Positions 38,001-50,779 are shown, counted from the first letter of the stretch. The stretch: 64,000 nt of DNA from Ptychodera flava (GCF_041260155.1 NC_091947.1:24823615-24887614); one strand, 5' to 3'. Numbers and translations: made by a program. The notes: generated by a model not told the origin, from the letters alone.

Positions 38001-39830
38001 TTTTCCCTCGCTGGCAGGTAGATTTTTCAAAAATCCAAGGACGGCAAATAAAAGTAAAATTGTCGCCTCACGGGCGAGCTTGATCGTTTCCACACTACGC
38101 AAATTACGTCAAGAAAGGTATTTTTCATGGTGCAGACGTGTAAATCAGGAACTCTGAATACAATCAAAAGAAACGTTAGCATTTCCCGAAATATTGTAAA
38201 AGTTTTCAGACATTTTGCTGCCAATGTGATCAGTCTTAATTGCCACGCCATGAGAGGGGCGGTGCGGCGCGTGTGTCAAAATTGGACTGATACTTGGGAG
38301 GTCTTGATGTCCCCCGCTCGACTCGGGTCGTCTTGAGTTTTCATGTTTGCCCCAAAAATTTGGATGCATAGGCACGATTTCGATGGTACTGCAATTAATC
38401 CCAATAAATCGTAGTCCACGCTCACTATTTGCAAACCTAAAGTAAATTAGGATCTCCTACAAATGATACAGTCCTAAAGAGCGGGCCAAATCCAACTTCA
38501 CCTTGTGTCTTTCTCCTACAGGGTGGTTCAACCAGGTATACAGCGCCACCAAAGTTGCCTGTGCCTTTGACTCCTGTTCATGTTGTTCGTAGAAAGATGA
38601 AGGTGAGTACTTCCAGGTGTTACGCAAAACCTGAAATTCGTTACCATGTAAGATACAATGTTTCACCGCTTAATTACGTTTTCTGTTCAGCCTTCATTGG
38701 CTTCGCTGTCCTTTTAGTTTTTGCTTTTACTTCGCCTGTGTAGCAGTGAGAAGTCGGTGCAGCTCGAACGTTTCGCTGGATACATGCATACGTGCCTCGT
38801 GCCTTCGATACTCGCCCTCGAACCTTCGGCCCTCGTTTTCGGGTGCACTCACATTGTTCGCACCTGTTCTACTGCACTTACGACAAAGGCTTCATTTATA
38901 TTTTAAACAAAGAAGGCAAGAGGGGTCTGTGGGCAGTCTATTCAGACCACTATTTTGATTCTTTCCTGCACAGGAAGCGGAAGTACTTCAACTCCACAAA
39001 TCCCATCTCCAGGTGTACAAATTATGCATGCAGAGGTTGCAGACCAGTGGACCGACCGACTATGAGGAGCAATTCGCAAGTCTGGCACATCATACGGATC
39101 GTGTGATAACGAAAATGACCGTTGTGGTGAGTCTAGTAACTACCTGTTAACTACGATTTAAAACTTCCTGAACTTGGTTACGCCATCTTAGCTGACGCAT
39201 TTCAACTTTCACCAGCTTCGCTTTCAGTACACGAGCCCGTCACCACTCAGGATATGAAGAAACTGACACTTTTGTATGTGTCAGTAAAATCGTCGAAGGT
39301 TTTGTCACAATACCCGTTGACCTATTCTCAATCACTCTTTATTTCAAAGTTGTTAACAAAGTCGTATTAGTCGGCTTCAAGGTTTCGTATCCTCGTAGTT
39401 GCTAATACCCATTAAAGTCCTTCAATACATTTGGGTATTTTAAAGAAAGGTTCCGTATTTCGGAAGAGGGCCTCCATACTGATGGATTGTGGTGAGGTCA
39501 GGCAATCATTTGAGTGTGTGTTTTTTTCATGACGAGGGCGGGCATTGCTTTTGTCGTCGACTGAAATAGTGACAAAAAGCAAAGTCTACATAAAAAAAGC
39601 AAATTCTTTGCAAAACGAAGTTGTAACTCATTACTCGTGTGTTTTCACAGCTCTCGCATTTATCCCAGTCAAGCACAGACGGTGAAGAGGTCGACTCACA
39701 GTCAATCCCGGAGGAGATAAACAACAACAACACCAATGGGATCCTGCAAACGTTCATGGATTACCAACGCTCTTGCTTCTTGAATGTAGAGTACTATTAC
39801 AAAAGTCATAAGAAAAAATCAGAAAGTTAG
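35075..39830 (+). CDS. Gene C: diverged class I helical cytokine-like protein, no evident leader
   Basis: Four exons at 35075-35173, 38522-38602, 38974-39126 and 39651-39830 (stop TAG) give 33+27+51+59 = 170 residues, all introns phase 0. Residues 6-33 form helix A (RKYQLLRDECQTLNSELER). Residues 34-60 are a short proline-rich basic AB loop. Residues 61-111 carry helix B, the QTSGPTDYEEQ turn and helix C; the turn recalls the TPTEGDF-HQ region of CNTF. Residues 112-170 hold an acidic, Asn-rich CD linker and helix D (ILQTFMDYQRSCFLNVEYYY), then a basic tail. The F-x-x-K motif seen in A and B is absent, so receptor use may differ. It is the shortest member. The start is the first ATG after the TATA box and no signal peptide is evident. 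Intron 1 is 3.3 kb. Donors are gtaagt, gtgagt and gtgagt. Confidence 0.8.
35174..38521 (+). other. Intron 1 of gene C (3.3 kb)
   Basis: No nested gene is supported. It contains a 10-bp-stem hairpin ('ccatggagct'/'agctccatgg') near 37067-37096, and at about 37850-38060 a sequence related to the 20323-20589 foldback element. Confidence 0.5.
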
Positions 39831-39917
39831 AGAAGAACAGGAAGTTGCCCATTAGTGTTTCACAGAATGGTTTATTGCCGGCCGATATCAATTTCCTAAA
39901 AGTCGCATTTCTCTCAT

Positions 39918-40129
39918 AACACGATTGGAACTAATTTGGGATAATTGGATTTTGATATTGTGCAAATTTCTCCAAAATGTTAGGTGCCCTATAGCTGAAT
40001 GTTGCAATATCGCAAATTACTCATAAAACAAGCGTATAATGTGAAAGGAAAAGTAGATGAGGTTACATTTGCAGATTAAACAGACATTACTTCACCCTCC
40101 AATTATCCCAAATTAGTTCCAATCGTGTT
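39918..40129. mobile_element. Foldback element with 31-bp perfect TIRs downstream of gene C
   Basis: 39918-39948 ('aacacgattggaactaattt' and eleven more bases) is the exact reverse complement of 40099-40129. The element is 212 bp. It begins 88 bp after the gene C stop, so it probably lies inside the 3' UTR and would fold into a hairpin in the mRNA. Confidence 0.8.
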
Positions 40130-40610
40130 TCATGTATAATTTCAACTTGATAAAATTGAGATCTCACAAAAGTATCACTGCCAATCATCCGTCTTCTTCT
40201 AACTTCCCGTTTCAGTATTGTTCATGTTTGAATTCACAAAGTATTTTAAGAATTTCGCTAGACTCACCCACAGCCTTTCGTTGGCTACGTAGCTCGTGCC
40301 CTCGCGGAAAGTTCGTAATAAGCCAGCCCAGCCTAAGCCAGCCGGTTAATTTTGACTCGCGTTTGCGTGGGGCTGGCTTAGCCAGACAATTTTGGGCCAA
40401 GTCAGCATTGAATAGTGATTAGTAGAGGCAACTTTGTGAATCAGGGACTGAGCGAGTTTAGTATTTAATTACAGAGATCAGCATTGTTATAGTCTATATT
40501 AGTGTATACATATACTCAGAAGGACCAGGCGCTTCCATAAGGTTTATGCCCACGGAACGTTCATATAGTCAGACTTTAAAACTCTGATTTTCATGATAGA
40601 AGAAACAAGA

Positions 40611-40616
40611 AATAAA
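40611..40616 (+). terminator. Candidate polyadenylation signal of gene C
   Basis: AATAAA about 780 nt after the gene C stop, beyond the foldback element. Use of this site would place the hairpin in the mature 3' UTR. Confidence 0.45.
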
Positions 40617-40716
40617 GTTAAATACCCTTTTTAAAAGATTAAAGTGTAATGATCTTTATTTCAACTCGCATGCTCAATAATTCCCACCCAAAACCTTTAG
40701 AACTCATGGCAGTTTC

Positions 40717-40717
40717 T

Positions 40718-40783
<66 letters not shown>
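40717..40783. repeat. (CT)n(AC)n compound microsatellite
   Basis: A CT run followed by an AC run; frames over it are low-complexity artefacts. Confidence 0.95.
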
Positions 40784-40788
<5 letters not shown>

Positions 40789-41933
40789 AGAGGACATAGT
40801 GACATAGACGAATTACAATGTTCCTCAGAGAAGGAAAGTGCAGAAGTGCAGAGTGGTTTAAGATGACAATTTGCGGAGCAAACACCAAAACTATTTGTGA
40901 CATAAATATTCCAATTCTTAAATAGCTTGAGCGTTAAATTTTGAAATCCCGAAGACATGCCATCTACAATGTACTGTTTACCAGATCTCAAGCAGTAGAG
41001 TTTTTACTATTTTCCACTAGTGTTCCAGGTATGTTAGTTTCATCAGAAATCGATTAGATATATTAAAGCCCCACTAGCTGCAACTCTTGGAATTTGTTGA
41101 CCTCAAAACACCTTCCTATTCTCTACTGCTTTTCTCTGAATTCTACCCTCTGAAGGGATATGAGGCTTTAAGGCATTATGAAAACCATTGCCATGATTCC
41201 TTTGTGAAACATTTGACAAGTAAATTCAACTTGAAATTAAATGTTCATTTTGATTTCCCGCCATTTTCAAATGATTGGTAACATTACAAGGGAAACAAAA
41301 CATACAATATCACAGTTGAAGACATTGACCCCTAGGCATTACATTGACTACTCTGTGCAGTTTGTGTGAAGATTGCAGTGCAGATATGCAAAGTATCAAT
41401 GGTTTTTACTTTTCCACATGGAGCTCCGATTTAATCATGGGCAAACATTTAATCACAGTGTTATCTTTATCTTGTTCAAAATTGCATATACAGTCCCAGC
41501 GGCTAGTTAATAATAAGTGTACACACATCTAAATCAGTACATTCTCACAAACTTTTACCTTGAAAGTAAAATCATCAAATGATGCTCAAAGATACAGCTA
41601 GCGGGGCTTTAATGTTATTCTTCGACGTGAAATGTTATATTGAATTTTTCAATCTTTAGATACCCGTAATCTCCTCTAATATGCACAAATTGCAAACTTT
41701 AAGATGACCAACTGATACAAATGTGATTACTATTAACAGAAATTAGGTTTCAAATATCAAATACAAATTTTACAAATCAACGTGTTAAACCCGATTGTTT
41801 TTGTGCGGAAGAGCGTACAGACAGATATTTTCAACTTCAGTCACAAACACATTTGACAACTGTCGCTTTTGTAGGTGGGGATAATGTCATCAGTAAGAGG
41901 GTGGTTCTTCCTAATGTGTACTTTAACGTTATC

Positions 41934-42250
41934 CGCCGACAGTATTCACATACACGCACCTCGAAAGTGAAAGACTTAAACTTTTGTTTAAAATTTCACC
42001 AAAAATAAACTTTCAACCACCCCTTTCAAAATTAAGAATAACAATCAGGGGTCTAGAAGTACAAATTACAATAAAATTTACGGATTTTCGAAGTTTGATA
42101 TAGCTGCCATCCCTGTATTTACTTTATGGCGAAAAACCCATAAATTTTGTGTTTCACAAAAGTAAGACTCTTAAAGTTTTAATGTACGTTAAGAGTTTCA
42201 AAATAAGCCCCTACAAGAGATAGACTAAGTCTTGAAACTTTCTTTAGATA
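41934..42250 (-). repeat. ~300-400 bp dispersed repeat, copy 1
   Basis: Blocks 'cacctcgaaagtgaaagac', 'tttcaccaaaaataaacttt', a 'gccatccctgtatttactt' segment and 'aaacccataaattttgtg' recur in similar order at 50780-51075 and 52310-52620, and inverted at 48220-48775. No coding frame. Confidence 0.6.
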
Positions 42251-42573
42251 AACAAGCAAACAGTCAATGACAGGGCATCCAGTCTTACACATGTCTGCTG
42301 TGACAAGGGTTGTGTAAACGAAATTCATCTGTGACCTCGGAGAATCACTTCGTCTTGAAATTCCTGGGAAACTTCCTTAGTTAAAATGAAAGCAAGTCAG
42401 TATAGTTCAGCATACATCATCATGATATCGTCTAATACATGGCATAGTTTTATTTGTGGATGACTTGGGAAAATATCCAAATTTATGTCTGGCTTGTGGC
42501 CATCTGAAGCATAGGTAACACATGATCTAGACTGGCCCCAGTCGCTTGGCTTTTCTCGACAGCAGTTACCTTT

Positions 42574-42706
42574 CGTCATTCAGAGGCTTTCAAACCAACG
42601 AGATCTCGTTTAAAAGTGCGAAAGTTTTCCTTTCTTCCGAGATCAATGTCTTTTTTTTCTACCTAGTGTGTAAACACAATTCTATTGAAATCTTCAATAA
42701 CTTAGT
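42574..42706 (+). mobile_element. LINE 3' scrap identical in kind to 23847-23967
   Basis: Begins 'cgtcattcagaggctttcaa' and ends 'cttcaataacttagt', matching the end of the 23.4-kb LINE fragment with small indels. It abuts an inverted copy of the short dispersed repeat. Confidence 0.75.
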
Positions 42707-42833
42707 TCTCGGCAACAGTTACTGGCTGTAGGCCATCGCGTTCACCCCATGATCTACGCAACGGCCTTCCACTAAGGGGACAGTCTGCTGAATGTATTGT
42801 GTTTTGATATTTATATACCCACAGACTTAGAGC
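42707..42833 (-). repeat. Short dispersed repeat, copy d (inverted)
   Basis: Reverse complement of the family at 283-450: 'catcgcgttcaccccatgat', 'ctacgcaacggc' and 'cagtctgctgaatg' recur in inverse order. Confidence 0.65.
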
Positions 42834-45615
42834 ATACAATTTTGCACCCAGTTCGGTAGTATTACAGAAATGAATACAGTGTGTCCATGAGCGCGCTGGA
42901 TTCCCGGTAACGATACGGGAAGTTTTCTCACTAACATACTAACTAAGGGTCCCTTTGTGCATGTAATATTCACAAACTCAAATCCGGAGTTGACTCTCAA
43001 GTTTTCCCGGGGAAGAAATATTTCACGGTCCGACAGTCCAAATTCCCGCTTGATATGATAAAACAGTAGGAAATGCATCCCGTTTTGTCTCCCAAGATAC
43101 ATCGGGCCAGACGCTTATCTCTTCTCGAAGCAACCTTTTCTTTGAAAAGTTAAAATTTCGGCATGAAACTTTGACAGCAGATATGTCCTGCGTTAATATA
43201 GAGAGTGATGTCCACTCTACAAAAGTAAATGGTGAGAGTACCAAGGAATGGTCTGAAAACAGACAGTAGTGCTTAAGAAAATGAAGGCGCATGCTTCATC
43301 TTCAGGGCTTACCGAGCTATTATCAATCTGATTCTGCACCTCATAAATAAATTACAACGTCATCCATGCAGACAAATAGCATTTCACAATGGCTTGATCA
43401 GGATTTAAGGGTCATGACCTCATAATAGAACAAATGTTGAATACTTTTATTCCTTACTGTACATTTTACAAAGGAAGTGATACCATAAATGACAGTCTCA
43501 TGCGTTGCAATTTAATGATTGTTATTGTCAATTTATGCATACGTTTTTTTAATAAAAAAATTTTGTGTTTTCTAACAAAAGTAAAAAAACAAATTTTTGT
43601 CAAAATTCTAAAACATAGCCGCAACAACATAAAGCGTGTTCTATACTTTCATCCTGGCCACAAAAATGACATTACCCAGGAACTTAAATTTAATTTTTTT
43701 GGCCATGCTTTCTGGTAACTTAAAAAAGGTTTATTTGAAATATCTTCCACCATTCACCATATTGCTCATTATTTTTGCTGTGAATTTTGTAGTTGACGGT
43801 ACCATGACGAGTAAGTTTTTCAGTCTACTTTTAGCCAATTTGACTTTAACTTTATGCCATTTCTGGTCAATCTATTTTTGGGACAGCGTTTTGCTTTAAA
43901 TTTTGGTTTTCCTCTTTGAAGCAAGGACATCGTAACTTCCGTCATGAACAATTAATCCAATGGTCTGTTTCCATGTACCTAGGGTAGAATTCAGCTGTTT
44001 TGATTACTATTCAGGCAATTTTCTCTCGTATGTGTGTGTTTTCTCCCCTCCAATTGCCATAATTATTTTCCCCTGTCCCAGCCAGTCATTTGTCACCCAT
44101 CCGCCCTAGTTTTCACGGAACAGGATGTTTCCGTCGTTTTTTTATGTCATCGTAACTTCACTTAGAAGATCCTGTTAAGATATTGGAAAATTCATTCTCG
44201 GGAGTCCTGGTGACTTCCAGTCATTCAACATCCGGGTCATTGCTATACACCATGAGGATCTGTGTGTTTCTGACTTTGAAATTGAAAGTTGATAATGATG
44301 TTACTGGATAGTTTATTGTGAAACTTTTCAATGAAATACTTCAGTAGTCCGGTTGAAGTGTCCTTGTCTGGGGGACTTCTCATGTAATTTGGCCAACAAC
44401 TGTGAGTACTTTAAGACGGACGAAGTGGCTCTTTATTGAGCTTTTAAAAATATTTTTTCTTAAATGAAAGGTTTTTTGCGTTGTTTAACTTGAGATATGC
44501 TGACAGACCAGTCAACTGCACACAACCTGAACTCTACTTGCAGCCAGACAAGATTAAACATTCAGTGAAACATATTAGGGTCTCAACCGTTAAGTCAAGT
44601 TCAGTGTACAAATTTACTGGTCTCTAGCCATGCACGCTGAAAATTACAATGTTACATAAAGTTTTGTGTCAGACATCAAGCAAGCTTTTGTAACGAAATC
44701 TTGATTGGCGGTGCCTTTCGCATATAGAATAGGACACCAACTCTTTATTCAACATTGTTGAAGTTGTGTACAGTCATCATTTTGTACACTTAAGTATTTG
44801 TTCAGTATTTCACGCATTCTTGATGTCACACAAAAAACCCCCAAAAACAAAACCTCCCAAAAAACCGCAAAATAAGACCCCGTCCTTTTAATCCTTTCAT
44901 CAGTATTGAAAGAAAGATGTTAGCTTATTTTACCAAAGTCTTCACATCTTTCACAGGAAAACCGTGTTATTTGACGTTGGTCCCTCCGAATGAAACTCCA
45001 CAATTTTAAGTTTGCTATGCATGGTATGCACTGCTATAGTCTGTGATAATAAGATACAGAATAGCACAAATTTGACGCAGTCATTCATATTAGCAGTTAA
45101 TACCCAGCCTTTAAAGGAAATACTTCTAGTATTCCCATGCTTGAGATATTTGTTAATTTTTTTTATTACATGGGTAACCCTTTTATGCGATGTTGTTTCA
45201 GAATACGATCCCTGAGACTGGCAACATCGTGCAACAGCTAAGTTTGAATAGCGCCCTCAGCGAGCCTGACCTGAAATGAACTCTAAGGCTGGCTATCGTT
45301 TCCCAGAACTCATAAGTTTCGTTTGCATTAAACGGCTTTGGATTACATTCAGTGGAATTCGCACGAATTTTGTATTCCTTAATTTCTCCGAAAGCTATCC
45401 GTATTGTAGAAACAGAACCGAAAGGATGTGGGCGCTTTGTTCTCTGTTCGCTGTATTCGTGCGTCGGAGTAGGTGATGATGAGGCTTTGCCCGCTACGGC
45501 GTTCAGTCGACCACGAAGAGGAAAATCACTCGGGAGCTTACACTGCCAAGGATCGTTGTTTAAAAACCGTGCATTTCATTCTGTTAAAAGACATCTATAT
45601 TTGATCAACTAAAGG

Positions 45616-46059
45616 CTAGTGTTTGGATTGGGCTAACCGTATGCCTTTGTTGTGCTGGGAATAGTGAACCAAAGGATTACGGGAAAAGGTTGTAGGATAC
45701 AGTCTCGGAAAGATACTGTAGATGTCGCCGAACGATTTCACTCTTATAGTGACCCCGTATACCCGCAAACCGGGAATGTTTTCTTTCATGCTCTGATGAT
45801 GGAATCGTAAAGCTAACGCAGAGCGCAAACGGGAGGGGTGAGATCTGCCCCTGGATAAGTGTAATGTCGAATGGAGGTGCCGGAGGTAAATCTGAGTCCC
45901 TCCACCGCATTCCTCATGAATGTACAGTGCGTTGTAATCTTGACGTTCCCCATGGAGCAAAGAGTTGACCTCGATGCATTGGTGGGAATGAGACGCCACG
46001 CTGACAAGTCGCTCCCTCGTAATTCCCTGACTAGGCCAACTTGATGCCCTCAGAGGCAC
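45616..46059 (-). other. Open frame of 147 codons, unassigned
   Basis: This is the longest open frame in the window. It starts at an ATG on the minus strand and is basic and His/Ser-rich, with no transmembrane segment, signal peptide or motif I recognise. Two other minus-strand frames are also open across parts of it, as expected from locally higher GC, so it may be chance. There is no clear TATA box or splice site. Confidence 0.2.
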
Positions 46060-47193
46060 TCGTCATCCCATGGTGTTCAGCCAAGGAAAGCTGGTAATAT
46101 TTCTATTTCTACCTTGGTAACTTTAGTAGCATGCCTTAGTATCCATTTTTCCTGAATTTACTGGCGTTTCCATGGTTTATACTCCTGACATAACTAACCA
46201 AAATTACATCTAACGTCCCATTTGTGAATACCCTTCAGTCTTTTATGTCCCGAAGACTGTTGGACGTCGTCGGGTTTACACCTACTATATACGGTAACAA
46301 ACGTATGTCATGAAACTGCTAGGCACAGGGAATCGCTGGTTTTGTCTTCCTTAAATTTTTATGATGGCTAAAAGGGACTTCATGAAGAGGGGAGGGAGCA
46401 ATTAACTATTTTGAGAGTGAATGGCTGCCATTATATGTGTAGTGTGCAGGCCTATGTCCTTTGATGTGGATTTTGATGATTCATCAGTGACCGGGATGCC
46501 CGTGATGACGGCTAACTTACTTTTACTTTTCGTTACGTCACAACCTTCACACACTTTAGCGGCAAGTGACTAATTGTAAAAAATCGACATTACAGACTTA
46601 AGCATCCCTCTCATAGGTAAGATGTTGAAGCTTAGAAGAACTAAATTCCCCCTCTGTAATATCCAGTAATAAACACTCGGCCGTTCTCCCCGTCATCCCG
46701 TGGCTTCCGCCGCGCCGAGCCCTATAAGATGCTGCGACCCGATTGTGTGATATTCAGAAAGTTACAAACAAATCTTCACTGCTTATTGCCCATCTTTGAA
46801 AGAGGTTAATTTGGAAACACGACTGTTAAAAAGATGCCGCTCATTCAATCCGTGTCGACCATCTCATTCGCCAGCATTTCAAAAATATTATGTATGTAGT
46901 TGTTCTCTTCGCACTATTCCTTTCTCTTGATCTACCAAAGTCGATTCTTCTCACCATCCTCCCGGCATTTCGCACACACGCCTTGCATTAAGTCACAAGT
47001 CATAATTGGTGGTCAACTAAATCTTAAGACAGTTCTATTCTACATGGGAGTCTTTAATTGCGGATGCTTTCAATTGTTGTAAATTCTCGGTCCCCATTAT
47101 TCGTTTTTCACTTGCTCGTTATATTGTTGTTGAACGTCACGGTCCATTTGCCTTGCAACTTTTTTTGAGACGGGTTTCTCATTTTTTTTGCAG

Positions 47194-49949
47194 GTCTGAT
47201 AGCCATTTCTATATTCAGTGGAGCTGGAGATTTCCTTGCAGAGGGCGCCGCTTTGCCATCGATAGACAACAACACTCAGCGACCCAGCTTGCAGACAAGA
47301 CGCACTGGCATACGGTCGGCGTACATGGAACTTCTACTCGAGACGTCGAACCTTATCGATGTCAATAAACAAACATTCGATAGACTGGTGAGTCTAAGAG
47401 TACCGTTTCCTCGGTTTGGACTGCTGGATAATGTCTCCGAAATGCATTTGAACTCGCTTTACCCTAGCCCATATGAATTTGTCTCTTTATTCCTCATTTT
47501 GACCAGCTCCATGTTTAATATTCGGATGAATTTAGTCGTGGTCACTTAAAACTGCCTCAACTAAGTAACTTTTCATGTGCTTTCCACTATTTACGTTTAA
47601 AATTAAGATTTCCTGCTCCGCTCGTCAAATCATGTCGAAAAGCTTATTATTTCTTTGTTACCACAGCTTTATGTAAGTGATGTCCAATTATAGTGCTGGA
47701 AGTGGAACGCAATTGCAATTAACGGCACTGCATATTATGTTTGCAAGGCTTATACTTCGTGTCTTAACATACTTTAGAGAGAGGACGAATGATTACGATG
47801 TTTTCAATCGGGTTCGAACCGAAAGGCAGGGTATCCAGTCACCTAGCGGTGAAGCCATAGACAAAACCACTCGGCCAAATAATCTCTTCGGGTTCGAACC
47901 CTCAACGCAGGGCATCCAGTCACCTAGCGGTGAAGCCACAGACAAAACCATTCGGCCAAATAATCTCTTCTCTCAAAAGTGAGTGGTTCAATAACCGAGC
48001 TTTCAGTTGTTACACTTTTCCGGCCGCGACCCCTCAAGACGCCATTTTTGAAAAAAACCCCGAAAATAACGAAAATGCTATCAAAAATCAAGGCTGTTGT
48101 TCCTTTAACTTAGAATGCGCCTCTTGGACAGGTACTTGCACTCTGAAAATTTTTACGATACATTTTGGTCTACCTCTAATAGGGGCTCAGTTTGTGAAGC
48201 CAATGGAGTAAACAGACTTTTCCGAGCTTAGTTTTCTTGAAAGTCAAAAATTCATTTTTCCCATAAAGTTAACTCAGAGACGGTGGGTAATTATCTTCTC
48301 TTGTGACAAATTTTGCACGATGACCCCTGATCTTTGTTCTAATTTCAAAATGGAATGGTTGAAAGCTTTCTTGCGGAAAGTTTGGGCAAAAGTTTCAAGT
48401 ATTAAGGTAGATCGCACCTCGGGGACAGATATTCCGACTCTCAAACTTTTACAATTCGTTTCTTATATACCACTTGTGGGGGTTCATTTTAAAGCTCTTG
48501 GTGTAAGAAAACTTTTTATCGGCTTAGTTTTTCGAAATTCGAAAATTTTATTTTTCTCCATAGAGTTAACACAGGCATGGCGGCCATTTTGAATTTTGAA
48601 TATCGGTAAATATTAATCTTTGGTTATTTGTTTCTCTTGTACCAAAATATACACTGTGTCCCCCGATTTTTATCCTTGATTTTGAAAGAGATTGGTTGAA
48701 AGATTTCTTAAGGGAAATTTGAGCAAGGGTTTAAGTCTTTCACTTTCGAGACGCATACTACCTTAATGGCAATCACATATTTCGTGATAGTTTTAATGTC
48801 TTTTCCAGAGATCCATTAACCATGTCTTAAAAATATCACTCTTAGCTGTTTGATTACATGTTCTCTTCTGTTTTGACCAGAGATATTCAGAATATTTTAG
48901 CGCATTAACATTTGTTTAAAATAATGACAGACGAAAGTCAATAATTCTGAAATATATAGGGCGTTTTAGGCAAATTTAATGAACTGGAGAAATTTAAACA
49001 AACAGCTCCCTTGTTTTCCACTAGTTTGCATTGCGGCCCTAACTCACACAAGGGAAGTGGCGTACTCACATCGATTTGGTGTACACGTCTGTATGACGTC
49101 ATCATATCAATGATACCACAGAACAGACTAGGAAATCACCGGCGTCATTCGGATAACCGATCGATGTTCCCGCATTTTACTTTTTTGTGAAAACACACCG
49201 GATGGATGTTTTTATCGTGTGTAAACTAGGTCATCACTCGGATTTCTTGCACCATTACAGAAAGAAGAAAAGTTCGGTGACCCAGATGTTGACAATGAAG
49301 CGGATATTTTTATAATACCTGGTATTCCCCAAGCAGTGATGAAGCCTCTGCACCAACTGATCAGAATGAAGGTATATAAACTCAACGTAACGTTGCTTTC
49401 ATTTTTATTTTATGTCGACACACAAATCTTTGTCCCTCATTTTGAATTCCTGATTATTAATATCCCATGTTGTCACAGTAACTGCGTGTGGCCTTTAATA
49501 TTCGAAGAGGAGTGGGGGCGTTTCTCATGTGATGAATAATTTCGAAACGACAATTTCGTATCCTTGTTTGATTCGTGCGTGATTTTATGGTAAATAGCAG
49601 TTATATTACCTCTTCCAAGGAAATGACATGGATTAAAATAATAACTTTCAAGTTTCTTCTTTTTTAAAATGTAACATGAGGTCTTCTTTTCGTCTGTGAT
49701 ATCGGGTTTTGATTTTACCAGTCACTTAATTTTCCTCACTCTATTTCTATTTTATAGGTGAACCAGACACTTGTTTCTCACAGGAACAACTTTCTAATTT
49801 TCAAGAGATTTATTGACGTTATGTATCTCGAAGAGATTATTGACAGCGAGGCAGCTTTCCTTGACGAGTACGACCACTTGAACTTGAGTCTGTCAAGGGT
49901 TGTCGAAAAAATTGATACAGTGGTGAGTAAACGTCGTATTCTGTGTTAT

Positions 49950-50011
<62 letters not shown>

Positions 50012-50673
50012 AAAGTCATAACAACACATACATATAGATGGAAAAATACAGCGAATGACCCAAGGGAAGTAGTTTGCCACTATACACATTCTCTTCCACA
50101 CGACTAACACTGGCCTTGTTAACACTTTGCTATTAGTTATGTTTACTGAAGATTAAATTCGTTTAAGGCAACATGTTTTCTATTCAGTAGTGTCAGTGAA
50201 ATGTGTCTGTACCACTGTTATAACCTTGCCGGGGTCACATTACTGCCATGTGTTTATATGGATCGGGTTTCCCCATGTTGGCTAGAGTTCATGTGCCCGC
50301 CGTATCCTTAGTATCCGTGTTGATTTTTTCGACCCAGTTTGTTTTTAATAAAATATAAATAACTTTAAATGACTTAATTACATTGATAAAGTACACTTCG
50401 CTGATCTCTTATCGAAGACTTTCTTTATTTTTGTCATTGCTGCAGCTATATCAGGAAGGATTTGTCGAGGACGCATGGAATGTTAAATCCATTGCTGGTA
50501 ATGACGAATTTGTCGTGCTCAGCAACCGGTCACTCAGATATCTGCGAGCTTTGAAAGTGCTTGAGGGACTGTACCTGTACTGCACGTGTACTGGAGGCGC
50601 CATTTCCGACTTCAGCCGTCTCACTTTAGGCAGCAGGAACTTCAGAGACACCAGAAGTGACATCATATTTTGA
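47194..50673 (+). CDS. Gene D: secreted class I helical cytokine-like protein; leader exon not located
   Basis: Exons 47194-47387, 49261-49371, 49758-49922 and 50446-50673 (stop TGA) encode a split codon plus 64+37+55+75 = 231 residues. The first visible exon begins with two bases of a codon, so a phase-1 intron precedes it; the next three introns are phase 0. It opens with LIAISIFSGAGDFLAEGA, the core of a signal peptide. Helix A ends NLIDVNKQTFDRL; exon two is an acidic-to-hydrophobic AB loop. Exon three carries helices B-C with FLIFKRFIDVM, paralogous to FQVFKVFVDMM in gene E. The last exon has LRALKVLEGL, like the helix-D segment LWGLKVLQEL of CNTF. Sequons NNT, NQT, NLS and NRS fit secretion; two cysteines (CTC) occur in helix D. 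A possible 16-nt leader exon is 46421-46436 (MAAII plus T), but its donor gtgtag is weak. Confidence 0.83.
47811..47970 (-). repeat. Tandem pair of tRNA-like units (SINE or tRNA pseudogene)
   Basis: Two ~80-bp direct copies, 47811-47889 and 47891-47970. On the minus strand each has an A-box-like TTGGCCGAGTGGTT (TTGGCCGAATGGTT in the second) followed by a B box GGTTCGAACCC. This is the order and spacing of RNA polymerase III tRNA promoters; the D-arm resembles tRNA-Ser or tRNA-Leu. The anticodon stem does not pair properly, so a working tRNA is unlikely. It lies in intron 2 of gene D (between the helix-A and AB-loop exons), antisense to the gene. Confidence 0.6.
48220..48775 (+). repeat. ~300-400 bp dispersed repeat, copies 2-3 in intron of gene D
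   Basis: Two partial units with 'aaagttaactcagaga'/'agagttaacacaggc' and 'ggcggccattttgaatttt' in opposite orientation to the copy at 41934. The unit ends 'tctttcactttcgagacgca'. Confidence 0.6.
49950..50008. repeat. (GA)n microsatellite
   Basis: Pure GA run 28 bp after the donor of the helix B-C exon of gene D. Confidence 0.95.
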
Positions 50674-50779
50674 TCGCTTCTGAAGCCAACTTGAAGGAAG
50701 AACCTGACGGAGATGTTCGAATGCTGACATACTGACAATTTTGCGACGACGTCGAGACAAATGAATCAAACAAAGGTAG

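Larger units (their letters stand above)
40617..47193. other. Gene-free stretch between genes C and D
   Basis: Holds a (CT)n(AC)n microsatellite at 40717-40783, repeat-family sequence at 41934-42250, the LINE scrap at 42574 and a short dispersed repeat. On the minus strand a 147-codon open frame (45616-46059) has no recognised domain. The missing leader exon of gene D should lie here. Confidence 0.45.

Noticed and set aside
47811..47970. Functional tRNA-Ser gene on the minus strand
   Set aside because: The anticodon and acceptor stems do not pair and there is no poly-T terminator at the expected place; it is listed as a tRNA-like repeat.
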